From contig NZ_BMPW01000002.1 in assembly GCF_014647795.1 (NCBI RefSeq), positions 419,507-483,506 of the forward strand: a DNA stretch of 64,000 bases. Reading direction: 5' to 3'. This document shows, one piece after another, positions 8,611 to 16,188 of this stretch (position 1 is its first letter; every line of letters begins with the position of its first letter). Origin of the DNA: Actinoplanes campanulatus. Lineage in GTDB: Bacteria; Actinomycetota; Actinomycetes; Mycobacteriales; Micromonosporaceae. Below the pieces are notes generated by a model that worked only from the letters and a program-made list of their open reading frames with translations, searched no databases and was not told where the DNA came from. The position numbers and the translations under genes are program-made.

Positions 8611-9042
8611 TCAGCGCCGTCTGGGCCTCGGCGAGGACCGGTTCGGCGTCGGCGCGGTATCCGCGCTCTCGGAGAGCAGTTCCAAGAGCGCGTGCGCTTT
8701 TCCCATGATCTGCAGCGCGGTCTGGGTCTTCGACAACTCGGCCTGCAGGCGGGCGTTCTCACGCTGAAGGCGGGCGAGTTCGGCGTTCTCGGCTTTCTTC
8801 GCCGCCCGCGCAGCCGATTGCCGACGGTCCGTCAGGCCGGCCGCGGCTCCGGCATCGCGGGCCTTGCGCCAGTCGAGAATGTGTGACCCGTACAGCCGTT
8901 CCCGGCGCAGAATCGCCCCGCGAGTCGCCGCATCCGGCGCCGACTCGTACTCGTCCAGGATCCGCGCCTTGAACTCCGCGGTGAATGTCCGCCGCTGGGG
9001 CCGGGCGTCCGGATCCAGACTCTCGTGGGGCTTCGACGTCAT
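8611..9042 (-). CDS. IS3-family transposase OrfA
   Basis: A 143-residue DNA-binding subunit. The N-terminus (RRTFTAEFKARILDEYE) is the usual IS3 OrfA helix-turn-helix, followed by a heptad leucine-zipper segment (ELARLQRENARLQAELSKTQ) that mediates OrfA-OrfAB association in this family. The last ~28 residues lie past the frameshift site and are arginine/proline-rich, as expected for the default termination product. GAGGAG lies upstream of the ATG. OrfA usually regulates transposition while the OrfAB fusion catalyses it. Confidence 0.9.
   Translation of the reverse strand: MTSKPHESLDPDARPQRRTFTAEFKARILDEYESAPDAATRGAILRRERLYGSHILDWRKARDAGAAAGLTDRRQSAARAAKKAENAELARLQRENARLQAELSKTQTALQIMGKAHALLELLSESADTAPTPNRSSPRPRRR
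8662..8704 (-). promoter_or_regulatory. programmed -1 ribosomal frameshift site with stimulatory hairpin
   Basis: Read on the minus strand, the slippery heptamer G GGA AAA (8704-8698) is in the orfA frame. An 8-bp perfect stem (8685-8692 pairing with 8662-8669, 15-base loop) starts 5 bases downstream. A -1 slip puts the ribosome exactly in the orfB frame (8698-8605 is a multiple of three). Confidence 0.85.
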
Positions 9043-9116
9043 GCTGATGTGATCTCCTCAAGGCCGTCCAGGAAGAGTATCCCCTGGTAGACGGGCTGTC
9101 TCACATCAGCGTGACA

Positions 9117-9364
9117 GGGAGGGGTGGGCGAACGCGCACCCGCGAGTGTGTGCGCTCACCGTCAGGGAACCGCGAGCCGTGACGATCTTTGCGGCTGGCT
9201 GTGGGGGCTTCTCAGGGCCGGTGAAACAGCCCCGGCAGCCAGCTGAAGACGTCTCACGGCCGCCGAGACGGCGTTCAGAGCCGGTTGGAGGTGTTCGGAC
9301 GGGTATTACGGCCGCCGAGACAGGGCTGAGAGCCGGCTGGGGGTGTCAGGACGGTGACGGTGGG
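9117..9364. repeat. intergenic tandem repeats beside the insertion sequence
   Basis: Two 41-bp blocks starting ACGGCCGCCGAGAC at 9256 and 9308 (52-bp period) end in AGAGCCGG(T/C)TGG. Upstream, 9221-9245 repeats 7303-7327. No gene is evident. Confidence 0.65.
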
Positions 9365-10399
9365 TCAGGGGACGGCCAGGGCGGGGGCGGCGGCGAGCCA
9401 CTCCAGGCCGAGACGGGTGTCGCCGGCGATGCTGACGGAGAGCTGGTCCGGCCGGCGGCGATCGCCGACCAGGCGGCAGAACTCGACGATGTCGGCGGTG
9501 ACCTCGGCGTCCGGCACGAGCGACGCGGGCGGGGTGGAACCGGGCGCCGGCGGGGTCACCGGGACGGTCCACGTGCCGCCGCCGGGCCCGGTGAGGTTGA
9601 GCCGGACGTGGCGGCCCTCCGGCGCGGTGACCCGAGTGGCGGTGGCCAGCGGCAGGGTCCGGACGGCCAGGTCGGCCATCGGGTTGAGGTGTTCGGGCAG
9701 GGGCGCGACGGTGGGCCGGGCCAGGACGCCGCCGATGTCCTCACTGTGGATCCACGTCTCGAAGGCCCGCGCCACCAGGGCGTCCGGCACCGGCATGTCC
9801 CAGCCGGCGGCGATCGTCCCGGTCGGCGCGGGGCCGGCGAGCAGGGCGCCGCACAGGGCTTCGGCCTGGGCGCGCCAGGTGCGCCGCGCCTGCTCGGCGG
9901 TGCGGGACCGGGCGAAGTTCAACACCTCGCGGGTACGGGACTCCGGGTCGGATCCGGGCGCCAGCGGCGGTTCGACGGTGACCCCGAGGGCGGCCGCGAT
10001 CAGGCTGTCGGTGGCGGTGAGGTGGGCGAGCAGGTCGTGGACGCTCCACTCCCCGTACGCCGCGATCCGCCCCCAGTGGTCGTCGTCGAGCCCGGTGAGC
10101 AGCAGGTCGAGGGCCGCCACCTGGGCCGCGTACGGCTGCGCGTACCCCGGAGCGGGGGGAGCCGGACGCCGCCGGGCGGGCGCCGCGGACCGCAACCGGG
10201 CGGCGAGCCCGGCCGGGGGCCGCCGGTGCGTGCCACCCAGCTCGGCCGCGGTCTCGCGCAGGGTGCGTGCCTCGCCGGCGCAGATGTCGCAGCGGTCGAG
10301 GTGTTCGCGGACGAGGCCGTCGTCGCCGGGCGGGCAGGCGTCGAGGGCCCACGCCCCGAGGAGGGGGGCCACGATCTCGTGACTGTCGGTGCCGGTCAT
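9365..10399 (-). CDS. anti-sigma factor: zinc finger fused to maleylpyruvate isomerase-type domain
   Basis: A 344-residue protein with no TM segment. Residues 22-40 hold a ZAS/zf-HC2 motif, C22-x10-H33-x3-C37-x2-C40, which binds zinc in redox-sensitive anti-sigma factors. Residues ~85-344 resemble the MDMPI/DinB-like fold (ALDLLLTGLDDDHW, EWSVHDLLAHLTATD), a family containing mycothiol-dependent enzymes. It is the last gene after the ECF sigma factor, translationally coupled through a small ORF, so it most likely holds that sigma factor. The MDMPI domain may sense a thiol or small ligand; this is inference. The start ATG has GGAGGTGA eight bases upstream. Confidence 0.85.
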   Translation of the reverse strand: MTGTDSHEIVAPLLGAWALDACPPGDDGLVREHLDRCDICAGEARTLRETAAELGGTHRRPPAGLAARLRSAAPARRRPAPPAPGYAQPYAAQVAALDLLLTGLDDDHWGRIAAYGEWSVHDLLAHLTATDSLIAAALGVTVEPPLAPGSDPESRTREVLNFARSRTAEQARRTWRAQAEALCGALLAGPAPTGTIAAGWDMPVPDALVARAFETWIHSEDIGGVLARPTVAPLPEHLNPMADLAVRTLPLATATRVTAPEGRHVRLNLTGPGGGTWTVPVTPPAPGSTPPASLVPDAEVTADIVEFCRLVGDRRRPDQLSVSIAGDTRLGLEWLAAAPALAVP

Positions 10400-10512
10400 C
10401 GTGTCACCTCCGCCGGGCTCGGGCGCCGCGTGGATCCGCCTACGAGCCCGCTCATGGCGTCACCTCCGCTTCGCTCCGGCGTCGCGTGGATCCGCTCGTA
10501 AGAGTCGCTCAT
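10396..10512 (-). CDS. 38-residue coupled ORF between sigma and anti-sigma genes
   Basis: A 38-codon ORF that overlaps the sigma stop (ATGA at 10512-10509) and the anti-sigma start (ATGA at 10399-10396). It is built from two tandem copies of a 56-57-bp sequence, each ending in GGAGGTGA and an ATG. It may be a genuine micro-protein, or a by-product of duplicating the translation-initiation region that keeps the operon coupled. The peptide is hydrophilic (begins MSDSYERIHATPERSGGD) and has no recognised domain. Confidence 0.45.
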   Translation of the reverse strand: MSDSYERIHATPERSGGDAMSGLVGGSTRRPSPAEVTR

Positions 10513-11108
10513 GGTGCCTCCGGGTCGTGAGCGTGATTTCCACTCAACGCCACGGTCAATCGCCGTAACCCTTCGCGGAGCCGGGATTTCGCGGTGCCTT
10601 CGGGCAGGCCGAGTTCGGCCGCGACCTCACGGTAGGTGCGTCCCTGGAGGTAGGCCAGGGAGATGACGGTGTGCAGGTGTTCGGGCAGGGCGCCGAGCGC
10701 GAGCCGGAGCCGCCGGGTGGCGTCGGCGTCCTCGACCTGGTCGCCGACCGGGTCGCCGCGGCTGAGGGCCTCCGCGCTGAGTTTGCCGTCCTGGGTGGAG
10801 CGCCGGTGGGTCTCCTCGCGCCGGACCAGGTCGACGGCCCGCCGGTGGGCGAGCATGGCGAGCCATCCGCGCAGGCTGCCCTTGGCCGGGTCGAAGGCGA
10901 GCGGGCGCTGCCAGACGGAGAGGAAGACCTCCTGGGTGACGTCCTCGGCGGCGCGCTCGTCCCGGGTGACCCGGACGGCGACGGTGTAGACGAGCGCGCT
11001 GAACCGTTCGTACAGCTCACCGAAGGCGTCCTCGTCGCCGAAGACGAGCCGGTCGCGGAGCCGGGTGTCGTCGGCGAGGACGGTCTCCTGTCGCGCCACG
11101 GCGCTCAC
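10509..11108 (-). CDS. ECF sigma factor (SigK-like)
   Basis: A 199-residue sigma-70 family factor. Region 2 spans DEDAFGELYERFSALVYTV through ERAAEDVTQEVFLSVWQ, and region 4 spans LPEHLHTVISLAYLQG through EVAAELGLPEGTAKSR. It directs RNA polymerase to a regulon that probably includes its own operon. GTG 11108 is preferred because GAGGGCCGG precedes it; an in-frame GTG at 11126 is the longer option. The anti-sigma factor follows immediately, the usual arrangement for a signal-released ECF factor. The AI-2E permease gene ends only 39 bases upstream on the same strand, so some readthrough is possible. Confidence 0.92.
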   Translation of the reverse strand: MSAVARQETVLADDTRLRDRLVFGDEDAFGELYERFSALVYTVAVRVTRDERAAEDVTQEVFLSVWQRPLAFDPAKGSLRGWLAMLAHRRAVDLVRREETHRRSTQDGKLSAEALSRGDPVGDQVEDADATRRLRLALGALPEHLHTVISLAYLQGRTYREVAAELGLPEGTAKSRLREGLRRLTVALSGNHAHDPEAP

Positions 11109-11147
11109 CCGGCCCTCACGGGCCACACTCTAGCCCGCGGCGCCTAG

Positions 11148-12260
11148 TTAATCGACGGTCGCCGATTCCGCGGTTCGTGGTTCGGGGACGACGGCGGGCC
11201 GGTCGGCGAGTTGTTCCCGTAGGTAGTTCCAGAACACCGCGAGCATGGCGGCGACCGGTACGGCGAGCAGCGCCCCGACGATCCCGTAAAGGCTGCTGCC
11301 CAGGGTGACCGCGAGCAGCACCACCCCGGCGTGCAGGCCGAGCCCGCGGCTCTGCACCATCGGCTGGAGGACGTTGCCCTCCAGTTGCTGCACCGCGACG
11401 ATGATGGCCAGCACGATGAGCGCGTCGGTCCCGCCGTTGGTGACGAAGGTGATGACCACCGCGACGAAGCCGGCGAAGAGCGCGCCGACGATCGGCACGA
11501 ACGCGGTCACGAAGGTGAGCACGGCCAGGGGCAGCCACAGGTCCACCCCGAGCACGAACAGTCCGATGCCGATCAGCACCGCGTCGATCATGCCGACCAG
11601 GGCCTGCGAGCGGACGAACGAGCCGAGGGCGTCCCAGCTGCGGCCGGCGACCGCGGGTACGTCGGTGGCGAGCCGGCCCGGCAGTTGGCGGCTGAGCCAG
11701 GGCAGGAAGCGCGGCCCGTCCTTGAGGAAGAAGAACATCAGGAACAGCGCGATGATCGTGTTGACCAGGCCGTTGAAGAACGAGCCGACGCCGTTCAGGG
11801 TGGCCGTGGCGATGCTGCCGACGCTCGCCTGGAGCTTGTCGACCGCGGTGTTCAGGTACTCGTTGGCCTGGTCGTCGCTGATGTTCAGCGGTGGCCCGGC
11901 GGCCCAGTCGCGCAGTTCGGCGATGCCGGCGACCACCTGGTCGGCCAGCTCGCCGGACTTGGCGCCGACCGGCACCGCGATGCCGACCAGCGTGCCGATC
12001 GCGACGACCAGGAAGAGCAGCATGACCAGGGTGGCGGCGAGCGCGGGCGGCCACCTGTGCCGGCGCAGGAAGCGGACCGGGGGCCAGGTCAGCGTGGTGA
12101 GCAGCAGGGCGATGACCACCGGCCAGATCACCGGCCAGGCCTTGCCGAGCAGCCAGAGCGTCACCCAGGTGGCGAGCAGGACCAGCAGCATCTGGAGTGA
12201 GATGCTCGCCGATGTGCGCAGCGCGCCTCGCGCCTTCCTGGAATTCAAACCGGGTCCCAT
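11148..12260 (-). CDS. AI-2E family transporter (PerM/YdiK-type permease)
   Basis: A 370-residue polytopic inner-membrane protein of the AI-2E/PerM family. Hydrophobic helices lie near residues 22-50, 72-98 and 158-178, with a C-terminal bundle from about 215 to 345. The segment SRGLGLHAGVVLLAVTLGS near residue 300 matches the family. Some relatives export autoinducer-2 and others act as Na+/H+ antiporters, so the substrate is not predictable. The ATG has AGGGTGATCAC upstream. The C-terminal tail is acidic and polar. It lies downstream of the haem peroxidase with a hairpin terminator between them. Confidence 0.9.
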   Translation of the reverse strand: MGPGLNSRKARGALRTSASISLQMLLVLLATWVTLWLLGKAWPVIWPVVIALLLTTLTWPPVRFLRRHRWPPALAATLVMLLFLVVAIGTLVGIAVPVGAKSGELADQVVAGIAELRDWAAGPPLNISDDQANEYLNTAVDKLQASVGSIATATLNGVGSFFNGLVNTIIALFLMFFFLKDGPRFLPWLSRQLPGRLATDVPAVAGRSWDALGSFVRSQALVGMIDAVLIGIGLFVLGVDLWLPLAVLTFVTAFVPIVGALFAGFVAVVITFVTNGGTDALIVLAIIVAVQQLEGNVLQPMVQSRGLGLHAGVVLLAVTLGSSLYGIVGALLAVPVAAMLAVFWNYLREQLADRPAVVPEPRTAESATVD

Positions 12261-12283
12261 GTGATCACCCTAGGGACCCGGCG

Positions 12284-12317
12284 CACGGGACCGCGCGCCG
12301 AGGCGTGCGGTCCCGTG
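12284..12317 (-). terminator. hairpin terminator after the haem peroxidase gene
   Basis: Perfect 11-bp arms (CACGGGACCGC at 12284-12294 and its complement at 12307-12317) lie 9 bases beyond the peroxidase stop codon and before the permease start. The T-run is poor, as is common in GC-rich actinobacteria. Confidence 0.7.
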
Positions 12318-12325
12318 GGGGAGGG

Positions 12326-13843
12326 TCAGAGGTTCAGTGCGAACTTGAGGAAGTCGCCGGCCTTGAACTGGCCGGTGGCCGGGGCGATCGGCGTGGTCGG
12401 CCGGAAGTCCGGCTTCCGCTTGAGGAAGCCCTCCTTGTCGGCCTCCAGGATGCCGAGGATGACCTCGGTGACGATCCGGCCGCCTACCGGGCCGAGCCGC
12501 TCGCCCGCGTGGGTGAGCTCGGCCTCCTTGAGGATGTAGAACCAGAGCGGGGCCTTGCCCTGCCAGCCGGCGTTGTCCGGGTCGGGCAGGCCGAGCTGGG
12601 CGTTGGTGAGCGGGGTGACGCCCATCCGGCTCGCGACGTCCTGGCCGGCGGGCAGGCCCAGCCGGACACCGCGGATCAGGTTGCGCTCGGCCAGCGACGG
12701 GGTGCCGTCGTTGACCACCGTGGCGGGCATGTTGAACAGCGGCAGGGAGAGCTTGCCGTCGATCCGGCGGGCGGCGTTGCGGGGCGCGGCGGGCCGGCCG
12801 GGCACGTCGAAGAAGTGCCACCAGTCGATCTCGAGTCGGGCCGGCAGCGGCCGGTTGCCGCGCAGGTCGGCGCCCTCCTGGCCGAAGATGGCGGCCGCGC
12901 CGGGCGGGGTGGTACGCGTGTTGAGCAGGTACCCGGCCCGGATCATGCTGTGCCCGAAGCGGTAGGCCGCGACCGAGTACTCGATCGGCATCATCGGCCG
13001 GTTGGGGTTCTTCGGCTTGTAGAACTCCCGCTTTACCTGGCCCTTGTTGTTGAGGTAGCGGCCGACCACCTCGGAGCCGGCGACCTTGTCGAGGAAGTCG
13101 TGGATGATGACCCACTGGAAGTGCCAGCGGGTGATCCGCTGCGCCTCGGCCAGGCTGGTCGCCAGTCCCTCGGACAGCACTCGGTTGTGGAACTTGGCGA
13201 AGGCCAGGTGGAGCTGCGCGACGATCAGGTTCTCGTCGTTGCGGGCGTCGCCGAGGATGGCGCTGCCGTCGGCCCGGCGGGGCAGGTCGTCGACGCCGTT
13301 GGCGTTGCGGACGATCTTCATCCGGAGACCGTCGGCCTCGTACAGATCGGGGTCCTGGGCCGGGCCCCGACCGTAGAGCGAGCCGAGGTCGAACACCGGG
13401 GTGTCGAAGTTGGTCAGCGCCAGCGGGTCCGCCTGCGCCTCCGCCAGCGGGGTCCGGTCCAGCGTCATGTCGTGGTCGATGAACTGGCCGAGGAACGTGA
13501 ACCCGGCGGGGATGCGCGGGTTGTCCAGGTCGGTCGGGTTCGGTGTGGTGGGCTCGCCCATCTGCGCGGCGAGGCTCCGCAGCAGGTCCTCCGGCGGAGC
13601 GTACGCCTCGGTGTTCTTGAACATGATGCCGAAGCGGCCCTCTTTGTCGCGGCCGGCCTTGACCGCGATCTCGCTGCCCCGGGTGCCGGCGCTCGCGTGT
13701 TTCCAGTCGTTCGGCGCGCCGGGAGCGCCCGGCGCGGCGGCCGCGGCCGTCGCCGCGACGCCGGTGGTGCCCACGGTCGCCGCGACCGCGCCCGCTGCGG
13801 TGCCGGCGAGCAGGGTGCGCCGGTCGATGTTGCTGTCAGCCAT
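12326..13843 (-). CDS. Tat-exported animal-type haem peroxidase
   Basis: A 505-residue peroxidase/cyclooxygenase-superfamily enzyme. A twin-arginine signal (NIDRRTLLAGTAAGAVAAT) and an Ala-rich cleavage region show export with cofactor already folded. The distal haem histidine is in FLGQFIDHDMTLD, and the proximal histidine is in AYRFGHSMIRAG. It uses H2O2 to oxidise an unknown substrate outside the membrane. ATG 13843 is chosen because AGAAGGAG lies just upstream; the longer frame to 13918 lacks a ribosome site. Bacterial members are poorly characterised, and roles in defence against peroxide or in halide oxidation are only possibilities. Confidence 0.9.
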   Translation of the reverse strand: MADSNIDRRTLLAGTAAGAVAATVGTTGVAATAAAAAPGAPGAPNDWKHASAGTRGSEIAVKAGRDKEGRFGIMFKNTEAYAPPEDLLRSLAAQMGEPTTPNPTDLDNPRIPAGFTFLGQFIDHDMTLDRTPLAEAQADPLALTNFDTPVFDLGSLYGRGPAQDPDLYEADGLRMKIVRNANGVDDLPRRADGSAILGDARNDENLIVAQLHLAFAKFHNRVLSEGLATSLAEAQRITRWHFQWVIIHDFLDKVAGSEVVGRYLNNKGQVKREFYKPKNPNRPMMPIEYSVAAYRFGHSMIRAGYLLNTRTTPPGAAAIFGQEGADLRGNRPLPARLEIDWWHFFDVPGRPAAPRNAARRIDGKLSLPLFNMPATVVNDGTPSLAERNLIRGVRLGLPAGQDVASRMGVTPLTNAQLGLPDPDNAGWQGKAPLWFYILKEAELTHAGERLGPVGGRIVTEVILGILEADKEGFLKRKPDFRPTTPIAPATGQFKAGDFLKFALNL

Positions 13844-13939
13844 GTGTGCTCCTTCTGCCGAGGTGCCAGGAAGGTAGCCACGCACACGGGTCGATTGCGA
13901 CGTGAAAGGACACCGCACGACTAATACCGACTGGACGGC

Positions 13940-15202
13940 TTAATCCGACTCGGGAGCCTTTGCGCCGGACGGGGGAGACGGCCGCAACCCGTGCCGCCCC
14001 GCGACGTTGGGCATCAACGCGGTCGCCACGAGCACCAGGAGGGCGGTTCCGGTGGCACACCACATGATCGCGGTGAATGTGTGCGGCACCACGGCAGTGG
14101 CCGCGACCAGCACCACGCAGCCCGCCCACATGGGCGCCGCCGGCCATCGTGTTCCGGCCGCCACCTGTGCGTTGACCAGCACGAACACCAGCGCGTAGAG
14201 GGCGCCGGTGGCGGCGAAGACCGGCGCGTACCGGCCCAGTCCGGCGTAGTCCGGGCCGCCGGCCGCCCCGAACGCCAGCCCACCGGCCAGCGCGGACGCG
14301 GTCACCAGGACCGCGCCGGACGCGGTGACCAGCCCGACCGCGACGAGCAGGGCGCGCCTGCTGCCGTGCGCGAGCCGGGGGAGCGCGAGCACGGTGACCA
14401 CCTGGGGCGCCCAGATCGCGCCCTTGGTGAGAACCGTGCCGACCGCGTACGCGCCCGAGGCGGCGGCCGGCAGCAGCGCGCGGGCCAGCAGCAGGTCGGC
14501 GTAGGAGACCACGAGCATCGCGAGGGTGGCCGAACAGGCGGTGAACACCTGCCTCGCGGTGATGCCGAGCCCGGTGGACGTGCCCGCGGAGGAGCGGGTC
14601 AGCAGGATCAGCGCGACCGGGATCAGCAGGGCGGTGGCGGTGCCGATCAGCATCGACCCGGTCAGCCCGGCGCCCAGCAGCAGCCCGGCGCTCAGACCGC
14701 CGTACCGGCCGACGGCCTGCACGGCCATGCCCACGGCGAGGAGCAGGAACCGCTCGTCGCCCTGGAGCTCACCGAGCCAGCGGCCGGCCGCCACGATCGC
14801 GCCGGTGTAGACGGCCAGCAGCAGGATCACCGTGGCCGGCACGTCGAGCAGCGGGCCGGCCACCGGGGCGAGCAGGGCGACCAGGGCGGTGCACGCGGCC
14901 GCGGTGAGCCATCCGGCCCGCTGCGCTCCGGCGCCGGGCTGCCGGGCCCGGTGCACGGCCACCGCGATCTGCAGGCCCATGCTGGGCACGGCCGCGATGC
15001 CGGCGATGGCCAGCACGGTCGCGAGCGCGCCGAGGTCAGAGGCTTCGAGGGTACGGGCGCCGAGCACCGGGACGAGGTAGCCCAGAGCGCTGGCGACCGC
15101 GCTGGCGATCGCGACCGCGGCCGCCCCGGCGCCGATCCGCCGGGCCGTGCCGCCGGCCGGAGCCGCTACAGCCGTCCGTCCTCGACCGCCTGCCTGATCC
15201 AT
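13940..15202 (-). CDS. polysaccharide flippase-like membrane protein (MOP superfamily)
   Basis: A 420-residue protein with about 12 hydrophobic helices, resembling Wzx/MurJ-type lipid-linked oligosaccharide flippases. The N-terminal segment (SALGYLVPVLGARTLEASDLGALATV) has the family look. It is the last gene of a four-gene leftward operon, and its start overlaps the epimerase gene by 37 bases, so translation is probably coupled. It would move the lipid-linked glycan made by its partners to the outer face of the membrane. The glycan is not known. Confidence 0.82.
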   Translation of the reverse strand: MDQAGGRGRTAVAAPAGGTARRIGAGAAAVAIASAVASALGYLVPVLGARTLEASDLGALATVLAIAGIAAVPSMGLQIAVAVHRARQPGAGAQRAGWLTAAACTALVALLAPVAGPLLDVPATVILLLAVYTGAIVAAGRWLGELQGDERFLLLAVGMAVQAVGRYGGLSAGLLLGAGLTGSMLIGTATALLIPVALILLTRSSAGTSTGLGITARQVFTACSATLAMLVVSYADLLLARALLPAAASGAYAVGTVLTKGAIWAPQVVTVLALPRLAHGSRRALLVAVGLVTASGAVLVTASALAGGLAFGAAGGPDYAGLGRYAPVFAATGALYALVFVLVNAQVAAGTRWPAAPMWAGCVVLVAATAVVPHTFTAIMWCATGTALLVLVATALMPNVAGRHGLRPSPPSGAKAPESD

Positions 15203-16188
15203 GGGATCACCTCGTCCAGCATCGTGTCGAGGCCGGTGTCGGCGCTGAAGCCGAGCACCTCGCGGGACTTCGCGACGTCCGGCACGCGCATCGCGACGTC
15301 GTGTGCGAACGGCTCGTCACTGACGTACCGGAAAGGGGTGTCCGGGCCTTTGATCTTGCGCCAGATCACCTCGGCCAGCTGGAGCACGGTGGTCGACTCG
15401 GCGGTCGAGAGGTTGAAGTCCTCGTTGAGGGCGGCCTCGTGCTCGATCGCGGTGGCGATGCCGCGGGCCAGGTCCCCGCCGTAGGTGTAGTGCCGCACCT
15501 GGTCGCCGGCGCCCAGGATGTGCAGCGGGTCCTGACCCTTCAGCACCTTCTGCACCAGGTCCGGGACGACGTGCGACATGGCCAGCTTGACGTTGCCGGA
15601 CATCACCTCGGTGGAGCCGAGCGCCCGGCCCTCGCCGATGCCGACGCAGTTGAACGGCCGGACGATCGTGTACGGCAGCCGGTACTGGTCCCAGGCGGCG
15701 CGGGCGTAGTACTCCACGGCCAGCTTCTGGAAACCGTAGGACGACCTGGGCGGCGGCACCTCGTGCTGGTCGCCCTCGCGGCTGGGCCAGCGGTCGGTGG
15801 ACTCGAAGACCATCGACGACGACACGTACGTCATCTTCTTCAGCGTCCCGGCCTGGTGCGCCTTGATCGCCGCGTCGCAGGAGGCCGCCATGATCCGCTC
15901 GTTGGTGGCGAGCAGGTCGTACGCGTACGCGTGGAAGTAGGAGATCCCGCCGATCATGGCGGCGCCGGCGACGAAGTGGTCGCAGCCCTCCAGCAGCTTC
16001 GTGACCAGCTCGGTGTCCCGGGCGTCGCCCTCGGTGAACCGGTAGTTGGGGTGGTCGTCGTAGCTGTGCGACACCGGCCCGTACTTCGAGAAGTTGTCGA
16101 GCCCGACGACCTCGTGCCCGCGGCCCAGCAGCTCCTCGACCAGATATCCGCCGATGAACCCGGCCGAGCCGGTGACCAGCACCTTCAT
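15166..16188 (-). CDS. NAD-dependent epimerase/dehydratase (extended SDR)
   Basis: A 340-residue nucleotide-sugar-modifying enzyme. The Rossmann motif GSAGFIGGY is at the N-terminus, and the active site is TYVSSSMVFE followed by SSYGFQKLAVEYY (YxxxK). It acts on an NDP-sugar, as UDP-glucose/galactose 4-epimerases, decarboxylases or dehydratases do; the exact reaction cannot be read. The ATG overlaps the GT2 stop codon by 4 bases. Beside a nucleotide-sugar dehydrogenase it may process a UDP-uronic acid. Confidence 0.9.
   Translation of the reverse strand: MKVLVTGSAGFIGGYLVEELLGRGHEVVGLDNFSKYGPVSHSYDDHPNYRFTEGDARDTELVTKLLEGCDHFVAGAAMIGGISYFHAYAYDLLATNERIMAASCDAAIKAHQAGTLKKMTYVSSSMVFESTDRWPSREGDQHEVPPPRSSYGFQKLAVEYYARAAWDQYRLPYTIVRPFNCVGIGEGRALGSTEVMSGNVKLAMSHVVPDLVQKVLKGQDPLHILGAGDQVRHYTYGGDLARGIATAIEHEAALNEDFNLSTAESTTVLQLAEVIWRKIKGPDTPFRYVSDEPFAHDVAMRVPDVAKSREVLGFSADTGLDTMLDEVIPWIRQAVEDGRL

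Larger units (their letters stand above)
7555..9116 (-). mobile_element. IS3-family insertion sequence
   Basis: About 1.56 kb holding orfA and orfB in -1 phase. The ends are imperfect inverted repeats: both begin TGTCA, and 7-8 bases further in both carry TGAGACAG (left copy 7567-7574; right copy near 9098-9105 on the other strand). The match may extend to CCTGTCA, giving 7553-9118. No clear 3-4 bp target duplication is visible (ACC/GGG or GAA/GAG), so the element may be old or recombined. Both reading frames are intact and the frameshift signal is well preserved. Confidence 0.85.
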
